This document shows, one piece after another, positions 1 through 8,402 of a stretch of DNA of 64,000 nt. Numbering within the stretch: position 1 is the first letter of the stretch; every line of letters begins with the position of its first letter. Under the pieces are notes generated by a model. It was not told the DNA's origin, ran no database searches, and saw only the letters and a program-made list of their open reading frames with translations. The position numbers were made by a program, and so were the translations under genes. The stretch comes from Spirosoma utsteinense (GTDB lineage Bacteria > Bacteroidota > Bacteroidia > Cytophagales > Spirosomataceae). The DNA is taken from positions 124,001 to 188,000 of the forward strand of contig NZ_VFIA01000008.1 of the NCBI RefSeq assembly GCF_014282275.1. The letters run 5' to 3'.

Positions 1-1122
1 TGGCAGCAAACCATGCGTGCCCCGCAGCAGCATCCCGACCTGAGCCGCTGGTATCCGGCCAACCTGCCCGACAGCTGGTATCAGGCAGCGCGCGGCCCCG
101 ACCTGCCCGCCGACTGGCTGGCACCGAACGCCCTGTTCCAGCCCGGTGGCGAACACAACGCCTACCGTTACCTGAACAGCTTTCTGACCGAGCGCATCGC
201 CCTGTATGCTGCCTCCATTTCAAAGCCGCTAGCCAGTCGCCGGGGGTGCAGCCGGGTATCGCCCTACATCGCCTGGGGCTGTCTGAGCATCCGGCAGGTG
301 TACCAGGCGCAGGCACTGGCCGCCAAACAAACGGCCCTACCCGGCTTGGGGAGGCAGTTCAATGCGTTTGCCTCCCGGCTGCGGTGGCATTGCCACTTCA
401 TTCAGAAATTCGAAGGGGAAGACCGGATGGAGTTCGAGAATGTAAATCGCGCTTTCGATGGCATCGAAAAGAACGAAAACGCCAGCCAGTATGCGGCCTG
501 GCGGGACGGGAAAACGGGTTACCCGCTCGTCGACGCCTGTATGCGCTGCCTGACCGCCACCGGCTATATCAACTTCAGGATGCGCGCCATGCTGACGTCG
601 TTCCTGACCCATCATCTTCTGCAACACTGGCAGGAGGGCGGCTGGCATCTGGCCCGGATCTACACCGATTTTGAGCCGGGCATCCATTACGCCCAGATTC
701 AGATGCAGGCGGGCATGACGGGGACCAACACCATCCGGATTTACAACCCGGTGAAACAGTCGCAGGACCACGATCCGCAGGGCATTTTCATCCGGCAGTG
801 GGTACCGGAGCTGGCTAAGTGCCCCGTCGCCTACATCCATGAGCCATGGACGATGCCGCCCCTGGAGCAGGCTATGTACCATTTTCAGGTCGGTGTCGAC
901 TATCCCGACCCTGTTGTAGACATCATGATCTCGGCCCGCGAAGCGCGCCTGAAACTTCACCAGCCCCGCAAGACCAGGACGGGAGAGGAAGAAAAAGAAC
1001 GCATTCTGAAGAAACACGCGATACCCCAGTCCGACCGGTCGAAAGACGATGGCGGGCGAAAAAAACCAAAAAAGTCGGCGACGGGGAAGGCGTCAGCAAA
1101 AAAGATAGCAGCCAAGGGCTGA
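1..1122 (+). CDS. Photolyase/cryptochrome-family FAD-binding protein, 5' end outside window
   Basis: The reading frame is open from the first base of the window, so the N-terminal antenna domain and start codon lie upstream. What remains is the helical FAD-binding domain of the DNA photolyase/cryptochrome family. The family-typical block [12 protein letters not shown] is followed by a TGYINFRMR segment and LLQHWQEGG. The [10 protein letters not shown] block that precedes it is also typical. Known members bind FAD and use light to repair pyrimidine dimers, or act as photoreceptors; the sequence does not decide between these. The last ~45 residues are a Lys/Ala-rich basic tail that is not part of the catalytic fold and may help DNA binding (inference). 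The Met at base 13 is internal and not a likely start. Confidence 0.85.
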   Translation, partial: WQQTMRAPQQHPDLSRWYPANLPDSWYQAARGPDLPADWLAPNALFQPGGEHNAYRYLNSFLTERIALYAASISKPLASRRGCSRVSPYIAWGCLSIRQVYQAQALAAKQTALPGLGRQFNAFASRLRWHCHFIQKFEGEDRMEFENVNRAFDGIEKNENASQYAAWRDGKTGYPLVDACMRCLTATGYINFRMRAMLTSFLTHHLLQHWQEGGWHLARIYTDFEPGIHYAQIQMQAGMTGTNTIRIYNPVKQSQDHDPQGIFIRQWVPELAKCPVAYIHEPWTMPPLEQAMYHFQVGVDYPDPVVDIMISAREARLKLHQPRKTRTGEEEKERILKKHAIPQSDRSKDDGGRKKPKKSATGKASAKKIAAKG

Positions 1123-1141
1123 CCGGCGCTGGATTACCAGC

Positions 1142-2233
1142 TTACGGGATCAACGCAGCAACCGTCTTCCGGTAGCGGTTGGTTTGCACACAATTGATGA
1201 GGAACGTGTTCAGGTTTTGCTGAAGCATACCCGACTCTGCGGGGGTGAGGTTATTGAAAAACACAACCAGCTCCGACCGGTTACCATCTTTCGTGGTCGC
1301 ATACAAGGCGTTGGTAAGCACGAACGCTGTCGATCCGCCTTTCATCCCAATGTGTTCATAAACCTGCCGATTACCGGAATTGACCGCAAATGGCCATTCC
1401 ATTATCTGGTCCAGGTACCCCTGAACGGCCGGTTTATAATAGGATCGCTTGCTCAGCTTCTGCATGACCGATGCGTATTCCTGCACGGTTGACGCCGTGA
1501 GCCGGTCTGACCATAGTTTTTGCAGATCCATATCTGGAAAGATGAACTCCTTTTTGAACGAACCGTCGACAACCTGCTTCAACCGCTGGTGAATGGCACC
1601 TGCCTGCGCTTCATAGGCCTTTGCCGACAACGCGCGAACCTGCTGAAGGGTAGCCTGTTTAGTAGCTGTCGAGTAGATCATCAAACCGGACACCATATAA
1701 ATCAGTCGTTCGTGTTTACGGAGCCCCAGTTCACGCAGGTTGGCGTTGATCGCATCCAGCCCCAACCGATCCATCAGGTATTCGGTGTTCGCGTTGGAGC
1801 TGTACCGGATCATCCCTTTTGCCACTTCCAGCAACGATACACTGTCTTTTTTGATAAGCGACTGAGCTAGCAGGTTTGCTTTCCACTGTGGATGTGCGTC
1901 CCCGTCGGTGTTGAGCAGATAGTACCGGTCGGTGTCGGCAATAGGAATCAGTTCATTGGCCTTTATCTTGCCCGTAGCAGCCTGTTTGGCAAATTCGATG
2001 GCTACTATTGTCTTGACGGCGCTGGCCAGTGGGAACAGCTGATCGGGCCGAAGGCTCACCAGCGTTGTATCATTACGAACCAGGAAAACCGCCGATCGCG
2101 CTGGATTGGCCCGGATGAACGTAACAACCGGGTCGTCGGCGCTGGACACGTCCTGAGCGAGAGCAGCCGTTGAAAAGCTGTTAAGCAGCACGCCCAGCGC
2201 GGCAAGGAAGGCAAATGGAATAGTCCGTCTCAT
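1142..2233 (-). CDS. Secreted class A beta-lactamase-like serine hydrolase
   Basis: A 363-residue protein with an N-terminal signal peptide ending near ALAQ. It has the penicillin-recognising serine hydrolase motifs in order: S-A-V-K (SxxK, about residues 71-74), S-S-N (SxN) in the helical domain, and K-G-G near the C-terminus where KTG is usual. This layout matches class A beta-lactamase-related periplasmic hydrolases. Whether it cleaves beta-lactams, peptides or esters cannot be told. The ATG at 2233 is preferred over a TTG three codons upstream because it directly begins the charged n-region of the signal peptide. It is convergent with the photolyase gene, with only about 20 bases between them. 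Confidence 0.8.
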   Translation of the reverse strand: MRRTIPFAFLAALGVLLNSFSTAALAQDVSSADDPVVTFIRANPARSAVFLVRNDTTLVSLRPDQLFPLASAVKTIVAIEFAKQAATGKIKANELIPIADTDRYYLLNTDGDAHPQWKANLLAQSLIKKDSVSLLEVAKGMIRYSSNANTEYLMDRLGLDAINANLRELGLRKHERLIYMVSGLMIYSTATKQATLQQVRALSAKAYEAQAGAIHQRLKQVVDGSFKKEFIFPDMDLQKLWSDRLTASTVQEYASVMQKLSKRSYYKPAVQGYLDQIMEWPFAVNSGNRQVYEHIGMKGGSTAFVLTNALYATTKDGNRSELVVFFNNLTPAESGMLQQNLNTFLINCVQTNRYRKTVAALIP

Positions 2234-2256
2234 GCTGTGCAAGGTAAGAAAAGTGA

Positions 2257-2919
2257 TTACAAACCCAGACCAATGTAGATTGAGGCCGATATAGCGAAGC
2301 GATTGGGACGATTAATGGCATAAGCAGGCCCAACGGTCCAGTCGATATACCCAAAGCGGCCCAATCGGCGCTGGACGCCAAAACCAATACCTACCCAATT
2401 ATCAGCGTCAAGCGACTGAACCTCCCCGGTTTGCTTCATCCTTTTACGACCCAGCAAGTACGGGCTGGCCTGGAGCGTCAGGTATTGATTGGAGAAATTA
2501 TTGGCGCTTTTACCGGTTCGCCTACGTCGGTTCTGCGCGTAGTACCAGCGCCCGGCCAGCGTACCCCGCAGGGTCACCTCATCAAACTGGTTTCCCACAT
2601 GCCCGTAACGAGTTCGAAGGAAAGCCAGTACCGATAGCGCCGGAATAAGTTTATGTTCAACACCCAGCTCTGTTTGCAGGCCGTAGGCCGGACCAACATA
2701 GCCCGCATAGCCTAGCTCAGGCACAGCACCAAGCTTGAACAGGGTTTTCTCCTCTACCTGCGCCCTGATAAATTGCCGGTAGGCTTTCACAAACCGCTTT
2801 GTTGGCGCAGGTTGCAGGCTATCCAGTTCCTGAGAAGTTTCCGTCTTCGCGGAATCGGGCTGCTGCGCCTGAACGCATAAGCCCGTACCGAACAGGGCGA
2901 TTAATAGTAGCGACTTCAT
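2257..2919 (-). CDS. Envelope protein, paralogue of its upstream neighbour
   Basis: A 220-residue protein of unknown function with a signal peptide (cleavage likely after VQAQ). The mature part begins with a charged helix (RQFIRAQVEEKTL), followed by alternating hydrophobic and aromatic segments that look like beta-strands, and ends in a short strand finishing in GLGL, as outer-membrane barrels often do. It shares clear blocks with the next gene upstream (2949-3716): VEEKTLxK, SANNFS, GVQRRxGRxGYID and the C-terminal IGLG. The two therefore arose by tandem duplication. The genes are 29 bases apart on the same strand and are probably co-transcribed. Outer-membrane location is inferred from the strand pattern only. 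Confidence 0.65.
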   Translation of the reverse strand: MKSLLLIALFGTGLCVQAQQPDSAKTETSQELDSLQPAPTKRFVKAYRQFIRAQVEEKTLFKLGAVPELGYAGYVGPAYGLQTELGVEHKLIPALSVLAFLRTRYGHVGNQFDEVTLRGTLAGRWYYAQNRRRRTGKSANNFSNQYLTLQASPYLLGRKRMKQTGEVQSLDADNWVGIGFGVQRRLGRFGYIDWTVGPAYAINRPNRFAISASIYIGLGL

Positions 2920-2948
2920 AAGCGTAAGGGGTTGGAAAGTCGGTGAGC

Positions 2949-3716
2949 CTACCAGCCTAGGCCGATCATGGCATTCAACTGTAGCGATAGCTGATACCTT
3001 AAATTCATTCCGTAGAACAACTCAGGCCCGGCGTTGATATCAATGTAGCCTAACCGCCCTATCCGGCGTTGCACCCCGTATTGCATTCCGACGCGAAACA
3101 GACTATTGCCCAATAACTTAGAGTTTCTTTTCCGATCAACGACTTCCCCATTTACCCAATTAAAAAGTTGCTCCTGTCTATATTGACTCAAGGCCTGTGA
3201 AGTAGTAAAACCAATGTAATTTCCACTAAAATTATTCGCTGACGTTCCCTTTTTTATCCGGTTTGCCATACCATGATAATAACGAAAACCTGCTTTCCAC
3301 TCTACATCAAGGACGTTTGAGCTTACTACCGTACGTACATTAAAGGGATTTATACCAATGGGAAGGTTACCGGTTGGAAGGCGGTAGTCGGTGTAGCGCC
3401 AATAGCTGTTCAGGCCAGCCAAAAAGGAGAATGAAGGACTTATTTTTTGTTCAACAGCCACTTCAGCGTTAATGCCTACCCGGTTCTTCAGTATCTCTAA
3501 TTGGCCATCGGTACCACGATCCATTCCCGGCCAGATGCCCACTTTGATCAATGTCTTTTCTTCTACATTGGCCCGGGTGATATACCGGATAAATCGCTTG
3601 ACTTCGCTTTTCGAGATCGACGCATCTTCGGTTTGGTACTCCGTCCGGACCGAGTCGGATTGGGCTTGTGCTACTATGGTAAGCAGCAATATGACAGAAG
3701 TATAGAGGTAACGCAT
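2949..3716 (-). CDS. Envelope protein, paralogue of its downstream neighbour
   Basis: A 255-residue protein with a signal peptide (MRYLYTSVILLLTIVAQAQ). It shares the VEEKTLIKVG, TSANNFSGNY and GVQRRIGRLGYID blocks and the terminal IGLGW with the gene at 2257-2919, and is about 35 residues longer. The strand-rich pattern and terminal aromatic residue suggest an outer-membrane beta-barrel. Function is unknown. Its base composition is visibly more A/T-rich than that of the downstream copy, which suggests the two have diverged for some time or were acquired separately. Confidence 0.65.
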   Translation of the reverse strand: MRYLYTSVILLLTIVAQAQSDSVRTEYQTEDASISKSEVKRFIRYITRANVEEKTLIKVGIWPGMDRGTDGQLEILKNRVGINAEVAVEQKISPSFSFLAGLNSYWRYTDYRLPTGNLPIGINPFNVRTVVSSNVLDVEWKAGFRYYHGMANRIKKGTSANNFSGNYIGFTTSQALSQYRQEQLFNWVNGEVVDRKRNSKLLGNSLFRVGMQYGVQRRIGRLGYIDINAGPELFYGMNLRYQLSLQLNAMIGLGW

Positions 3717-3743
3717 GCGGAAGGTTGGTTTAGTTAAGTAGGT

Positions 3744-4706
3744 TTAGCGATCTACAAGTGGCTTTTCGCCCTGGATGACAACCGGGCTGTAACTGGTCTG
3801 AATCTGGATTTCGGGCTTTCGGGCACCGGGCGGCTGGTACGTAAAGGTTTGCTTACTACCGTAGCGGCCCCGTTCGCCCACGACCGATTCGGGCACGCGG
3901 ATGTCGGCAAAGGTGGCAATGACATCGTACCCAAAATCGGTCAGCCGCCGGGGAGCCAGCAGAATCTCGGTACGGGCGGCTTCAATGTGTAGCGCATCCA
4001 GCGTAGCCGCGTTCGGCACGACCGTTAGTTTACCGTAGCGGCTCATGATACGGCTCGACCCACCAAGGTCGCGCAGGCTGATGTCTGCTTTCTCCGCTTT
4101 GCAAATCAGGACCGCGTTGACGTTTCGCCCGTCGATGTCGCCATAGTCAGACGTGATGGTCAGCTTGCCCCCCATATCGTCCAACGTCAATCGTCCGAAT
4201 TCGAACCGGAGCGTTACGTCGCCCGAGAGGTCACTCAGCCGAACGTCGCCAAACGAGTTCGTGAGCTGAACGAGGGCCTTTGCAGGCAGGTTAACATCGT
4301 AGACAGCCTTCAATTGAGCCTGTAGTTTGCCTGCCCGTTGCGGAATGACAAAGTGGTTCGATAGCTCCAGGTCGTTGCCCGCTGGCTGTAGTGTATAGTG
4401 GTGGTAGCTCACTTCGCGTTCCGCTACGGCCCGGTCAGGATGTTTCGCAACCAGCCGAAGCCGGACCGAAACCGTAGGGCGGTTCCAGCCCTTTAGTGTT
4501 ACATCGGCCTTCTGCGCGTTCAGCCGGATACGCTGCCCGTCGACATACGGAAACTCCTTCTCTATAACCTTCGTCACGACCTGCACGGGTGTCTGCGCAT
4601 AGAGGCTGGGGACAAACGACAGGATAAACAATGTTAACTGACAGACGAATGCCCGTTTCTTCCCGTTTCCCGGTGGTCGCTCTGCGTTGAAAAGAGCCGT
4701 GTTCAT
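3744..4706 (-). CDS. DUF4097-like exported adhesin-type protein
   Basis: A 320-residue protein with a signal peptide ending near SLYAQ. The body is built of repeated short beta-strand turns (for example LTNSFGDVRLSDLSGDVTLRFEFGRLTLDDMGGKLTITSDYGDIDGRNV), as expected for the right-handed beta-solenoid of DUF4097/GIN-type head domains. It is the last gene of a three-gene operon: its ATG overlaps the TGA of the putative anti-sigma gene by four bases, and that gene overlaps the ECF sigma gene in the same way. Operons of ECF sigma, membrane regulator and DUF4097 protein are common in Bacteroidota. The molecular role is not established. Confidence 0.65.
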   Translation of the reverse strand: MNTALFNAERPPGNGKKRAFVCQLTLFILSFVPSLYAQTPVQVVTKVIEKEFPYVDGQRIRLNAQKADVTLKGWNRPTVSVRLRLVAKHPDRAVAEREVSYHHYTLQPAGNDLELSNHFVIPQRAGKLQAQLKAVYDVNLPAKALVQLTNSFGDVRLSDLSGDVTLRFEFGRLTLDDMGGKLTITSDYGDIDGRNVNAVLICKAEKADISLRDLGGSSRIMSRYGKLTVVPNAATLDALHIEAARTEILLAPRRLTDFGYDVIATFADIRVPESVVGERGRYGSKQTFTYQPPGARKPEIQIQTSYSPVVIQGEKPLVDR

Positions 4707-5317
4707 GAGCGCAGGAGGGTAATAAGTTCTTTGGTCACTTCGGCCCGCTGGTTCTCGACTTTCGCCTGAGCCCGTACCAGCGCGGGGTCATCGCCAAACG
4801 TTTGCCGTTCGTTTTCCAGGCGTTGCTGTTCGCTGACCAGTTCGGTTAGCTGGTTGCGGAGTTCATGGACCTCGGGACGCTGGCACGCCAGTGTCTGCTC
4901 GGCACACTGCCGGCGGATGAACTCCTCGGCCTGCTTTCCGGCATCGGTGCGGTTGCCGGTCGTTGACGAAGCCGCTGGCCAGTCGCCACCCGTTTCTACC
5001 GCATACTCGATACGTTCGCTACCCACCGTACTCGGCTGCCAGCATAGCCATACGCCAATTAGGATCACCACTGCGGCCGCTGCCAGCCCCGCCCACAGTG
5101 GACGTACGATCGGACCACGGACTTCAGTCCGATTGGTATCAATTACAGACGGACTGAAGTCCGCGGTACGGTCCCACAGACCGGCTTTGGGCTCGTACTG
5201 GGGTAGTTCGGTTATTGCCCGGCTCAGAATCTCGTCGCTGTCGAGATCGGCTTCGATCCGTGCCCAGAGGTCAGGATGTGGATCGTACTCGGGCAGTTGC
5301 TTGTGGAAGTCCTTCAT
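4703..5317 (-). CDS. Single-span membrane protein, probable anti-sigma factor
   Basis: A 204-residue protein with a soluble acidic N-terminus (two repeats of the form LPEYDPHPDLWARIEADL / LPQYEPKAGLWDR), one membrane span (about residues 72-92, AGLAAAAVVILIGVWLCW) and a C-terminal coiled-coil-like segment rich in Glu, Gln and Arg. Its position directly after, and overlapping, an ECF sigma gene suggests that it binds and controls that sigma factor. No zinc-binding anti-sigma motif is visible. The linker just before the membrane span is encoded by a palindromic repeat (5112-5174) that looks like an in-frame insertion. Confidence 0.6.
   Translation of the reverse strand: MKDFHKQLPEYDPHPDLWARIEADLDSDEILSRAITELPQYEPKAGLWDRTADFSPSVIDTNRTEVRGPIVRPLWAGLAAAAVVILIGVWLCWQPSTVGSERIEYAVETGGDWPAASSTTGNRTDAGKQAEEFIRRQCAEQTLACQRPEVHELRNQLTELVSEQQRLENERQTFGDDPALVRAQAKVENQRAEVTKELITLLRS
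5112..5174. repeat. Palindromic repeat inserted in frame inside a coding sequence
   Basis: Two inverted arms, each containing CGGACTTCAGTCCG or its complement, flank an 18-base centre; the outer ends (GGACC / GGTCC) also pair. The whole element lies inside the 4703-5317 gene and reads through without a stop on the coding strand, giving about 20 extra residues in the linker before the membrane span. Similar GC-rich palindromes elsewhere in this window are intergenic. Confidence 0.75.
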
Positions 5318-5886
5318 GATAGACGCTGCCGAAGCAGTTTTTTGGCGTAGCTCGTCTGCGATTTCGACGTACCCTCCGAAATTCCGAGCATGGCGGCAAT
5401 CTCTTTATGGGCATACCCTTCTACCTCAGCCAGCAGAAAGATCGTTCGGGCACCATCGGGCAGGGTTCGGATGGCGGCATCGAGTTCAGCTCCCGTCAGT
5501 GTGTCGCGAAACGGAGCAGGCTGATCGTGGATGGTTTCATCGAGGGTCAGAAAACGCCCTTCCTGCTGCTGCTTGCGAATGGCCTGCCGCACCACGATCG
5601 TTTTGATCCAGCTACCCAGCGTGGATCGAAACGCAAACTGACCCAGGTGCCGGAATACCTCGACAAAAGCATCCTGCAAGACATCGTTCGCGTGGTCATA
5701 GTCACTGGTGATCCGGTAAGCGGTTGAAAACATCGCCCGTTTGTAGCGTTCATACAAGGCTCGCTGGGCCGATCGCCGGTCGGGCAGATCCGCCGATAGA
5801 CACCCCCTGACGAGGTCTCGTTCCACCGGGTCGCCCTCGGTCGAATCATGGTCGGATATATCGGGCGGTGTTGCCAAGCGGAGCAT
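5314..5886 (-). CDS. ECF-type RNA polymerase sigma factor
   Basis: A 190-residue sigma-70 family protein. Region 2 is visible as YKRAMFSTAYRITSDYDHANDVLQDAFVEVFRHL, followed by region 2.4-like WIKTIVVRQAIRKQQ. Region 4 is visible as ALRTLPDGARTIFLLAEVEGYAHKEIAAMLGISEGTSKSQTSYAKKLLRQ, with the usual helix-turn-helix. Such factors redirect RNA polymerase to a small regulon. It is the first gene of the operon that continues with a putative membrane anti-sigma factor and a DUF4097-like protein, each overlapping the next by four bases. Confidence 0.88.
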   Translation of the reverse strand: MLRLATPPDISDHDSTEGDPVERDLVRGCLSADLPDRRSAQRALYERYKRAMFSTAYRITSDYDHANDVLQDAFVEVFRHLGQFAFRSTLGSWIKTIVVRQAIRKQQQEGRFLTLDETIHDQPAPFRDTLTGAELDAAIRTLPDGARTIFLLAEVEGYAHKEIAAMLGISEGTSKSQTSYAKKLLRQRLS

Positions 5887-6113
5887 GGGGTTTGCAGTTG
5901 CTTCCCAACAAAGGGTAACGAGCGAGGCAAAAGGTTGGAAGTGGCGGGAATAAAAAATGATTGATCTGCTTGTTACCCTATTGTTAGGTTGTCAGCCGTA
6001 GTGTCGATGCCAAGTACCCTTTACTAAATTTACCTGCCCGCTTTTGGCTACGTTATAGCGTTTCTGGACACAGGACTTTATTTTGGAGCCATCACAAATG
6101 CATACACTCACGG

Positions 6114-7466
6114 ATGAAAAACGCCTTTCTACTATTTATCTCCCTATCTCTTTGGTCTAACTCGACTATATCGCTGGCACAAGGCATTGTGTTTGAGACG
6201 AGTAGCTGGGCCGATGCCGTAAAAAAAGCCAGGAAGCAGAAGAAACTGTTGTTTCTTCATTTCGACCAGCCCACGTGTGGCACCTGCTCCGAGGTGGCGT
6301 CGGTAGCTTTCAACAGCCCGATCATCAAGGAAAAATTCATGTTAAATTTTATCAGCTTCCGTATCGACGGATCAATGGGTATTGGTAAAGAACTGGCCGA
6401 AAAAGTTGAAGCGGAGTGTATTCCCTCGTCCGTCTACCTGGATACCGACGAGAATCCACTGACCCGCTTTTGCGGCACGACCAGTCTGGACCGGGCGTAT
6501 CTGGAGAAAGCAGAAGAAGCGATGACCAAAAACCGGGAGCGGCCCATGAAGGCGCTGGCCGATGCCTACGCCGGGGGAGACCGCTCATCGGGTCTGTTAC
6601 GGACCTACATCGAACGACGGCGCGAAGCAGGCTTATCCACAACCGATCTGCTCGATACCTATGTTCAGCAACTCCCCGCCGACTCGCTGCGATCGGCGGG
6701 CTTGTTACGCTTTATTTTTGAGCAGGCACCCGTAGTGGGCAGCAAAGCCGATTCCATTTTCCGTCGCGATTACCCCCGCGTCGACAGTCTTTACAAAGCG
6801 GTTGGCTGGAACAAGGCCGTTGAACTTAACAACCGCATCACCAATAACTCCCTCAAAAAAGCTATCAAGGAGAAAAACAGGGAGCTGGCGTTCAGAACAG
6901 CAAGATTCCGGCAGCAAACCTACCAGAACGATTACAAAAATGGAGTGGCCGCCCGAGACTGGGTCATAATGCGGTATTACCGGGGTACGGAGGATACGCT
7001 GCAATACCTCACGATGGCTTCCCGCTATTTCGATACGCAGTTCATGACAGCGAAGGTCGACTCGATCCAAAACCTGGACAACCTCGACAACCAGCGCCGG
7101 ATGCGGGGTACCATGCCTATGTCGGGCACACCGATGAAGCCGGGACAAAGCAGCACGTCGTTCATGCTCAACCCGAATACCCAGCGGTATGTGGGCGCGC
7201 TCAATAATGCGGCCTGGGAGTTTTATAACATGACCCGGGATACGGTCTACCTGAAGAAAGCCCTTGAGTGGTCGAAGCGTTCGCTGGAATACCGGGAAGA
7301 CGGTGCGTCCATGGACACCTACGCCCACCTCCTCTACCGGCTGGGTCGAAAGCCGGAAGCACTGGAGTGGCAGCAAAAAGCCGTCCGGATAGAAGAGGAA
7401 CGTAAATCACCCATGGTGTCTTCACTGCAGAAATCGCTGGATAAAATGAAAGCCGGCACCCTCTGA
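6114..7466 (+). CDS. Exported thioredoxin-fold protein with C-terminal helical repeats
   Basis: A 450-residue protein with a signal peptide (to about SLAQ). Residues ~30-130 form a thioredoxin-like fold with the redox motif C-G-T-C (HFDQPTCGTC) and the cis-Pro loop IPSSVYLD, close to the thioredoxin-7/DUF255 style used by periplasmic disulfide-handling proteins. The remainder is helical and TPR-like, ending in YREDGASMDTYAHLLYRLGRKPEALEWQQKAV. It probably acts in the periplasm as an oxidoreductase, perhaps with partners bound by the helical part (inference). It stands alone, transcribed away from the ECF sigma operon, and is followed by a terminator hairpin. Confidence 0.75.
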   Translation: MKNAFLLFISLSLWSNSTISLAQGIVFETSSWADAVKKARKQKKLLFLHFDQPTCGTCSEVASVAFNSPIIKEKFMLNFISFRIDGSMGIGKELAEKVEAECIPSSVYLDTDENPLTRFCGTTSLDRAYLEKAEEAMTKNRERPMKALADAYAGGDRSSGLLRTYIERRREAGLSTTDLLDTYVQQLPADSLRSAGLLRFIFEQAPVVGSKADSIFRRDYPRVDSLYKAVGWNKAVELNNRITNNSLKKAIKEKNRELAFRTARFRQQTYQNDYKNGVAARDWVIMRYYRGTEDTLQYLTMASRYFDTQFMTAKVDSIQNLDNLDNQRRMRGTMPMSGTPMKPGQSSTSFMLNPNTQRYVGALNNAAWEFYNMTRDTVYLKKALEWSKRSLEYREDGASMDTYAHLLYRLGRKPEALEWQQKAVRIEEERKSPMVSSLQKSLDKMKAGTL

Positions 7467-7498
7467 CCGGCCGGGCCGCACTACGATCTCCGTCACCG

Positions 7499-7532
7499 AA
7501 AAAAGGGTAAGCCGACCGGCTTGCCCTTTTTT
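7499..7532. terminator. Bidirectional-looking terminator hairpin
   Basis: A run of six A and GGG, then AAGCC, pairs with GGCTT, CCC and six T around a four-base loop (one G-U wobble). It lies 33 bases after the thioredoxin-fold gene and just before prmA, and works as a Rho-independent terminator in the plus direction. Confidence 0.8.
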
Positions 7533-7546
7533 CGTTACTTTGAGGT

Positions 7547-8374
7547 ATGAACTACACAGAACTGCAACTAACGGTTTCGCCCGACTTTACTGACATCCTT
7601 ACGGCCGAACTGGGCGAACTCGGTTTCGAGTCGTTTGTGGAGACCGACGAAGGCCTGAACGCGTATATCGTGGAGCCGGATTTCGATGAGCCGGCCCTAC
7701 AGGAATTGATTGCCAAATACGCTGACCAAACGGCAATAGCCTACGAAGTCAATTCGTTAGAAAAGAAGAACTGGAACGCTGAGTGGGAGAAAGAGTATGA
7801 GCCGATTGAAGTGGCTGACCAGGTCCGGGTCCGGGCGTCTTTCCATCCAGTAGACGCCCGGTTTCGTTATGATATCGTCATTAACCCGAAGATGTCGTTC
7901 GGAACCGGTCACCACGAAACAACGGCCATGATGCTGGAACACCAGTTAGGTCTGGATTTTGCCGAAAAGACCGTATTGGACGTAGGCTCCGGAACGGGAA
8001 TTTTAGCGGTGCTGGCGGCCAAAATGGGGGCGCAGGCAGTCGTGGCGTTCGACATAGAAGAGTGGGCGGTAGCGAATGCCCGCGAAAATGCCGAACTCAA
8101 CGACTGTCCGCAGATCACTGTGTTCCAGGGAACGATTGACGATGTCGATCCTACTAACCGATACGATATTATCCTGGCCAACATAAACCGAAACGTGCTG
8201 CTGGCCGAAATTCCATTGTATACCTCCCTGTTGACGACTCAGGGCCATTTGCTGGTTAGCGGTTTCTACGAAGCCGATGCACCGGATATTGCTCAGAAAG
8301 CCATTGACACGGGGTTGACGACAAGTAATACATTGATCCGTAATCAGTGGACTTCTTTAGTATTCGACAAATAA
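7547..8374 (+). CDS. prmA: Ribosomal protein L11 methyltransferase
   Basis: A 275-residue SAM-dependent methyltransferase. The N-terminal third is the substrate-recognition domain. The block NPKMSFGTGHHETTAMM precedes the SAM-binding motif VLDVGSGTGILAVLAAKMGA, and the catalytic-site loop DIILANINRNVLL follows; all are characteristic of PrmA, which trimethylates lysines of ribosomal protein L11. The length matches the family. The next gene starts a few tens of bases downstream on the same strand and may be co-transcribed. Confidence 0.93.
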   Translation: MNYTELQLTVSPDFTDILTAELGELGFESFVETDEGLNAYIVEPDFDEPALQELIAKYADQTAIAYEVNSLEKKNWNAEWEKEYEPIEVADQVRVRASFHPVDARFRYDIVINPKMSFGTGHHETTAMMLEHQLGLDFAEKTVLDVGSGTGILAVLAAKMGAQAVVAFDIEEWAVANARENAELNDCPQITVFQGTIDDVDPTNRYDIILANINRNVLLAEIPLYTSLLTTQGHLLVSGFYEADAPDIAQKAIDTGLTTSNTLIRNQWTSLVFDK

Positions 8375-8402
8375 ATTGGAACCGCCCCGTCGGTTCGAAC
8401 TG

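Noticed and set aside
337-1017. Minus-strand frame of 226 codons
   Set aside because: It is the antisense of the photolyase-family gene, whose motifs are clear.
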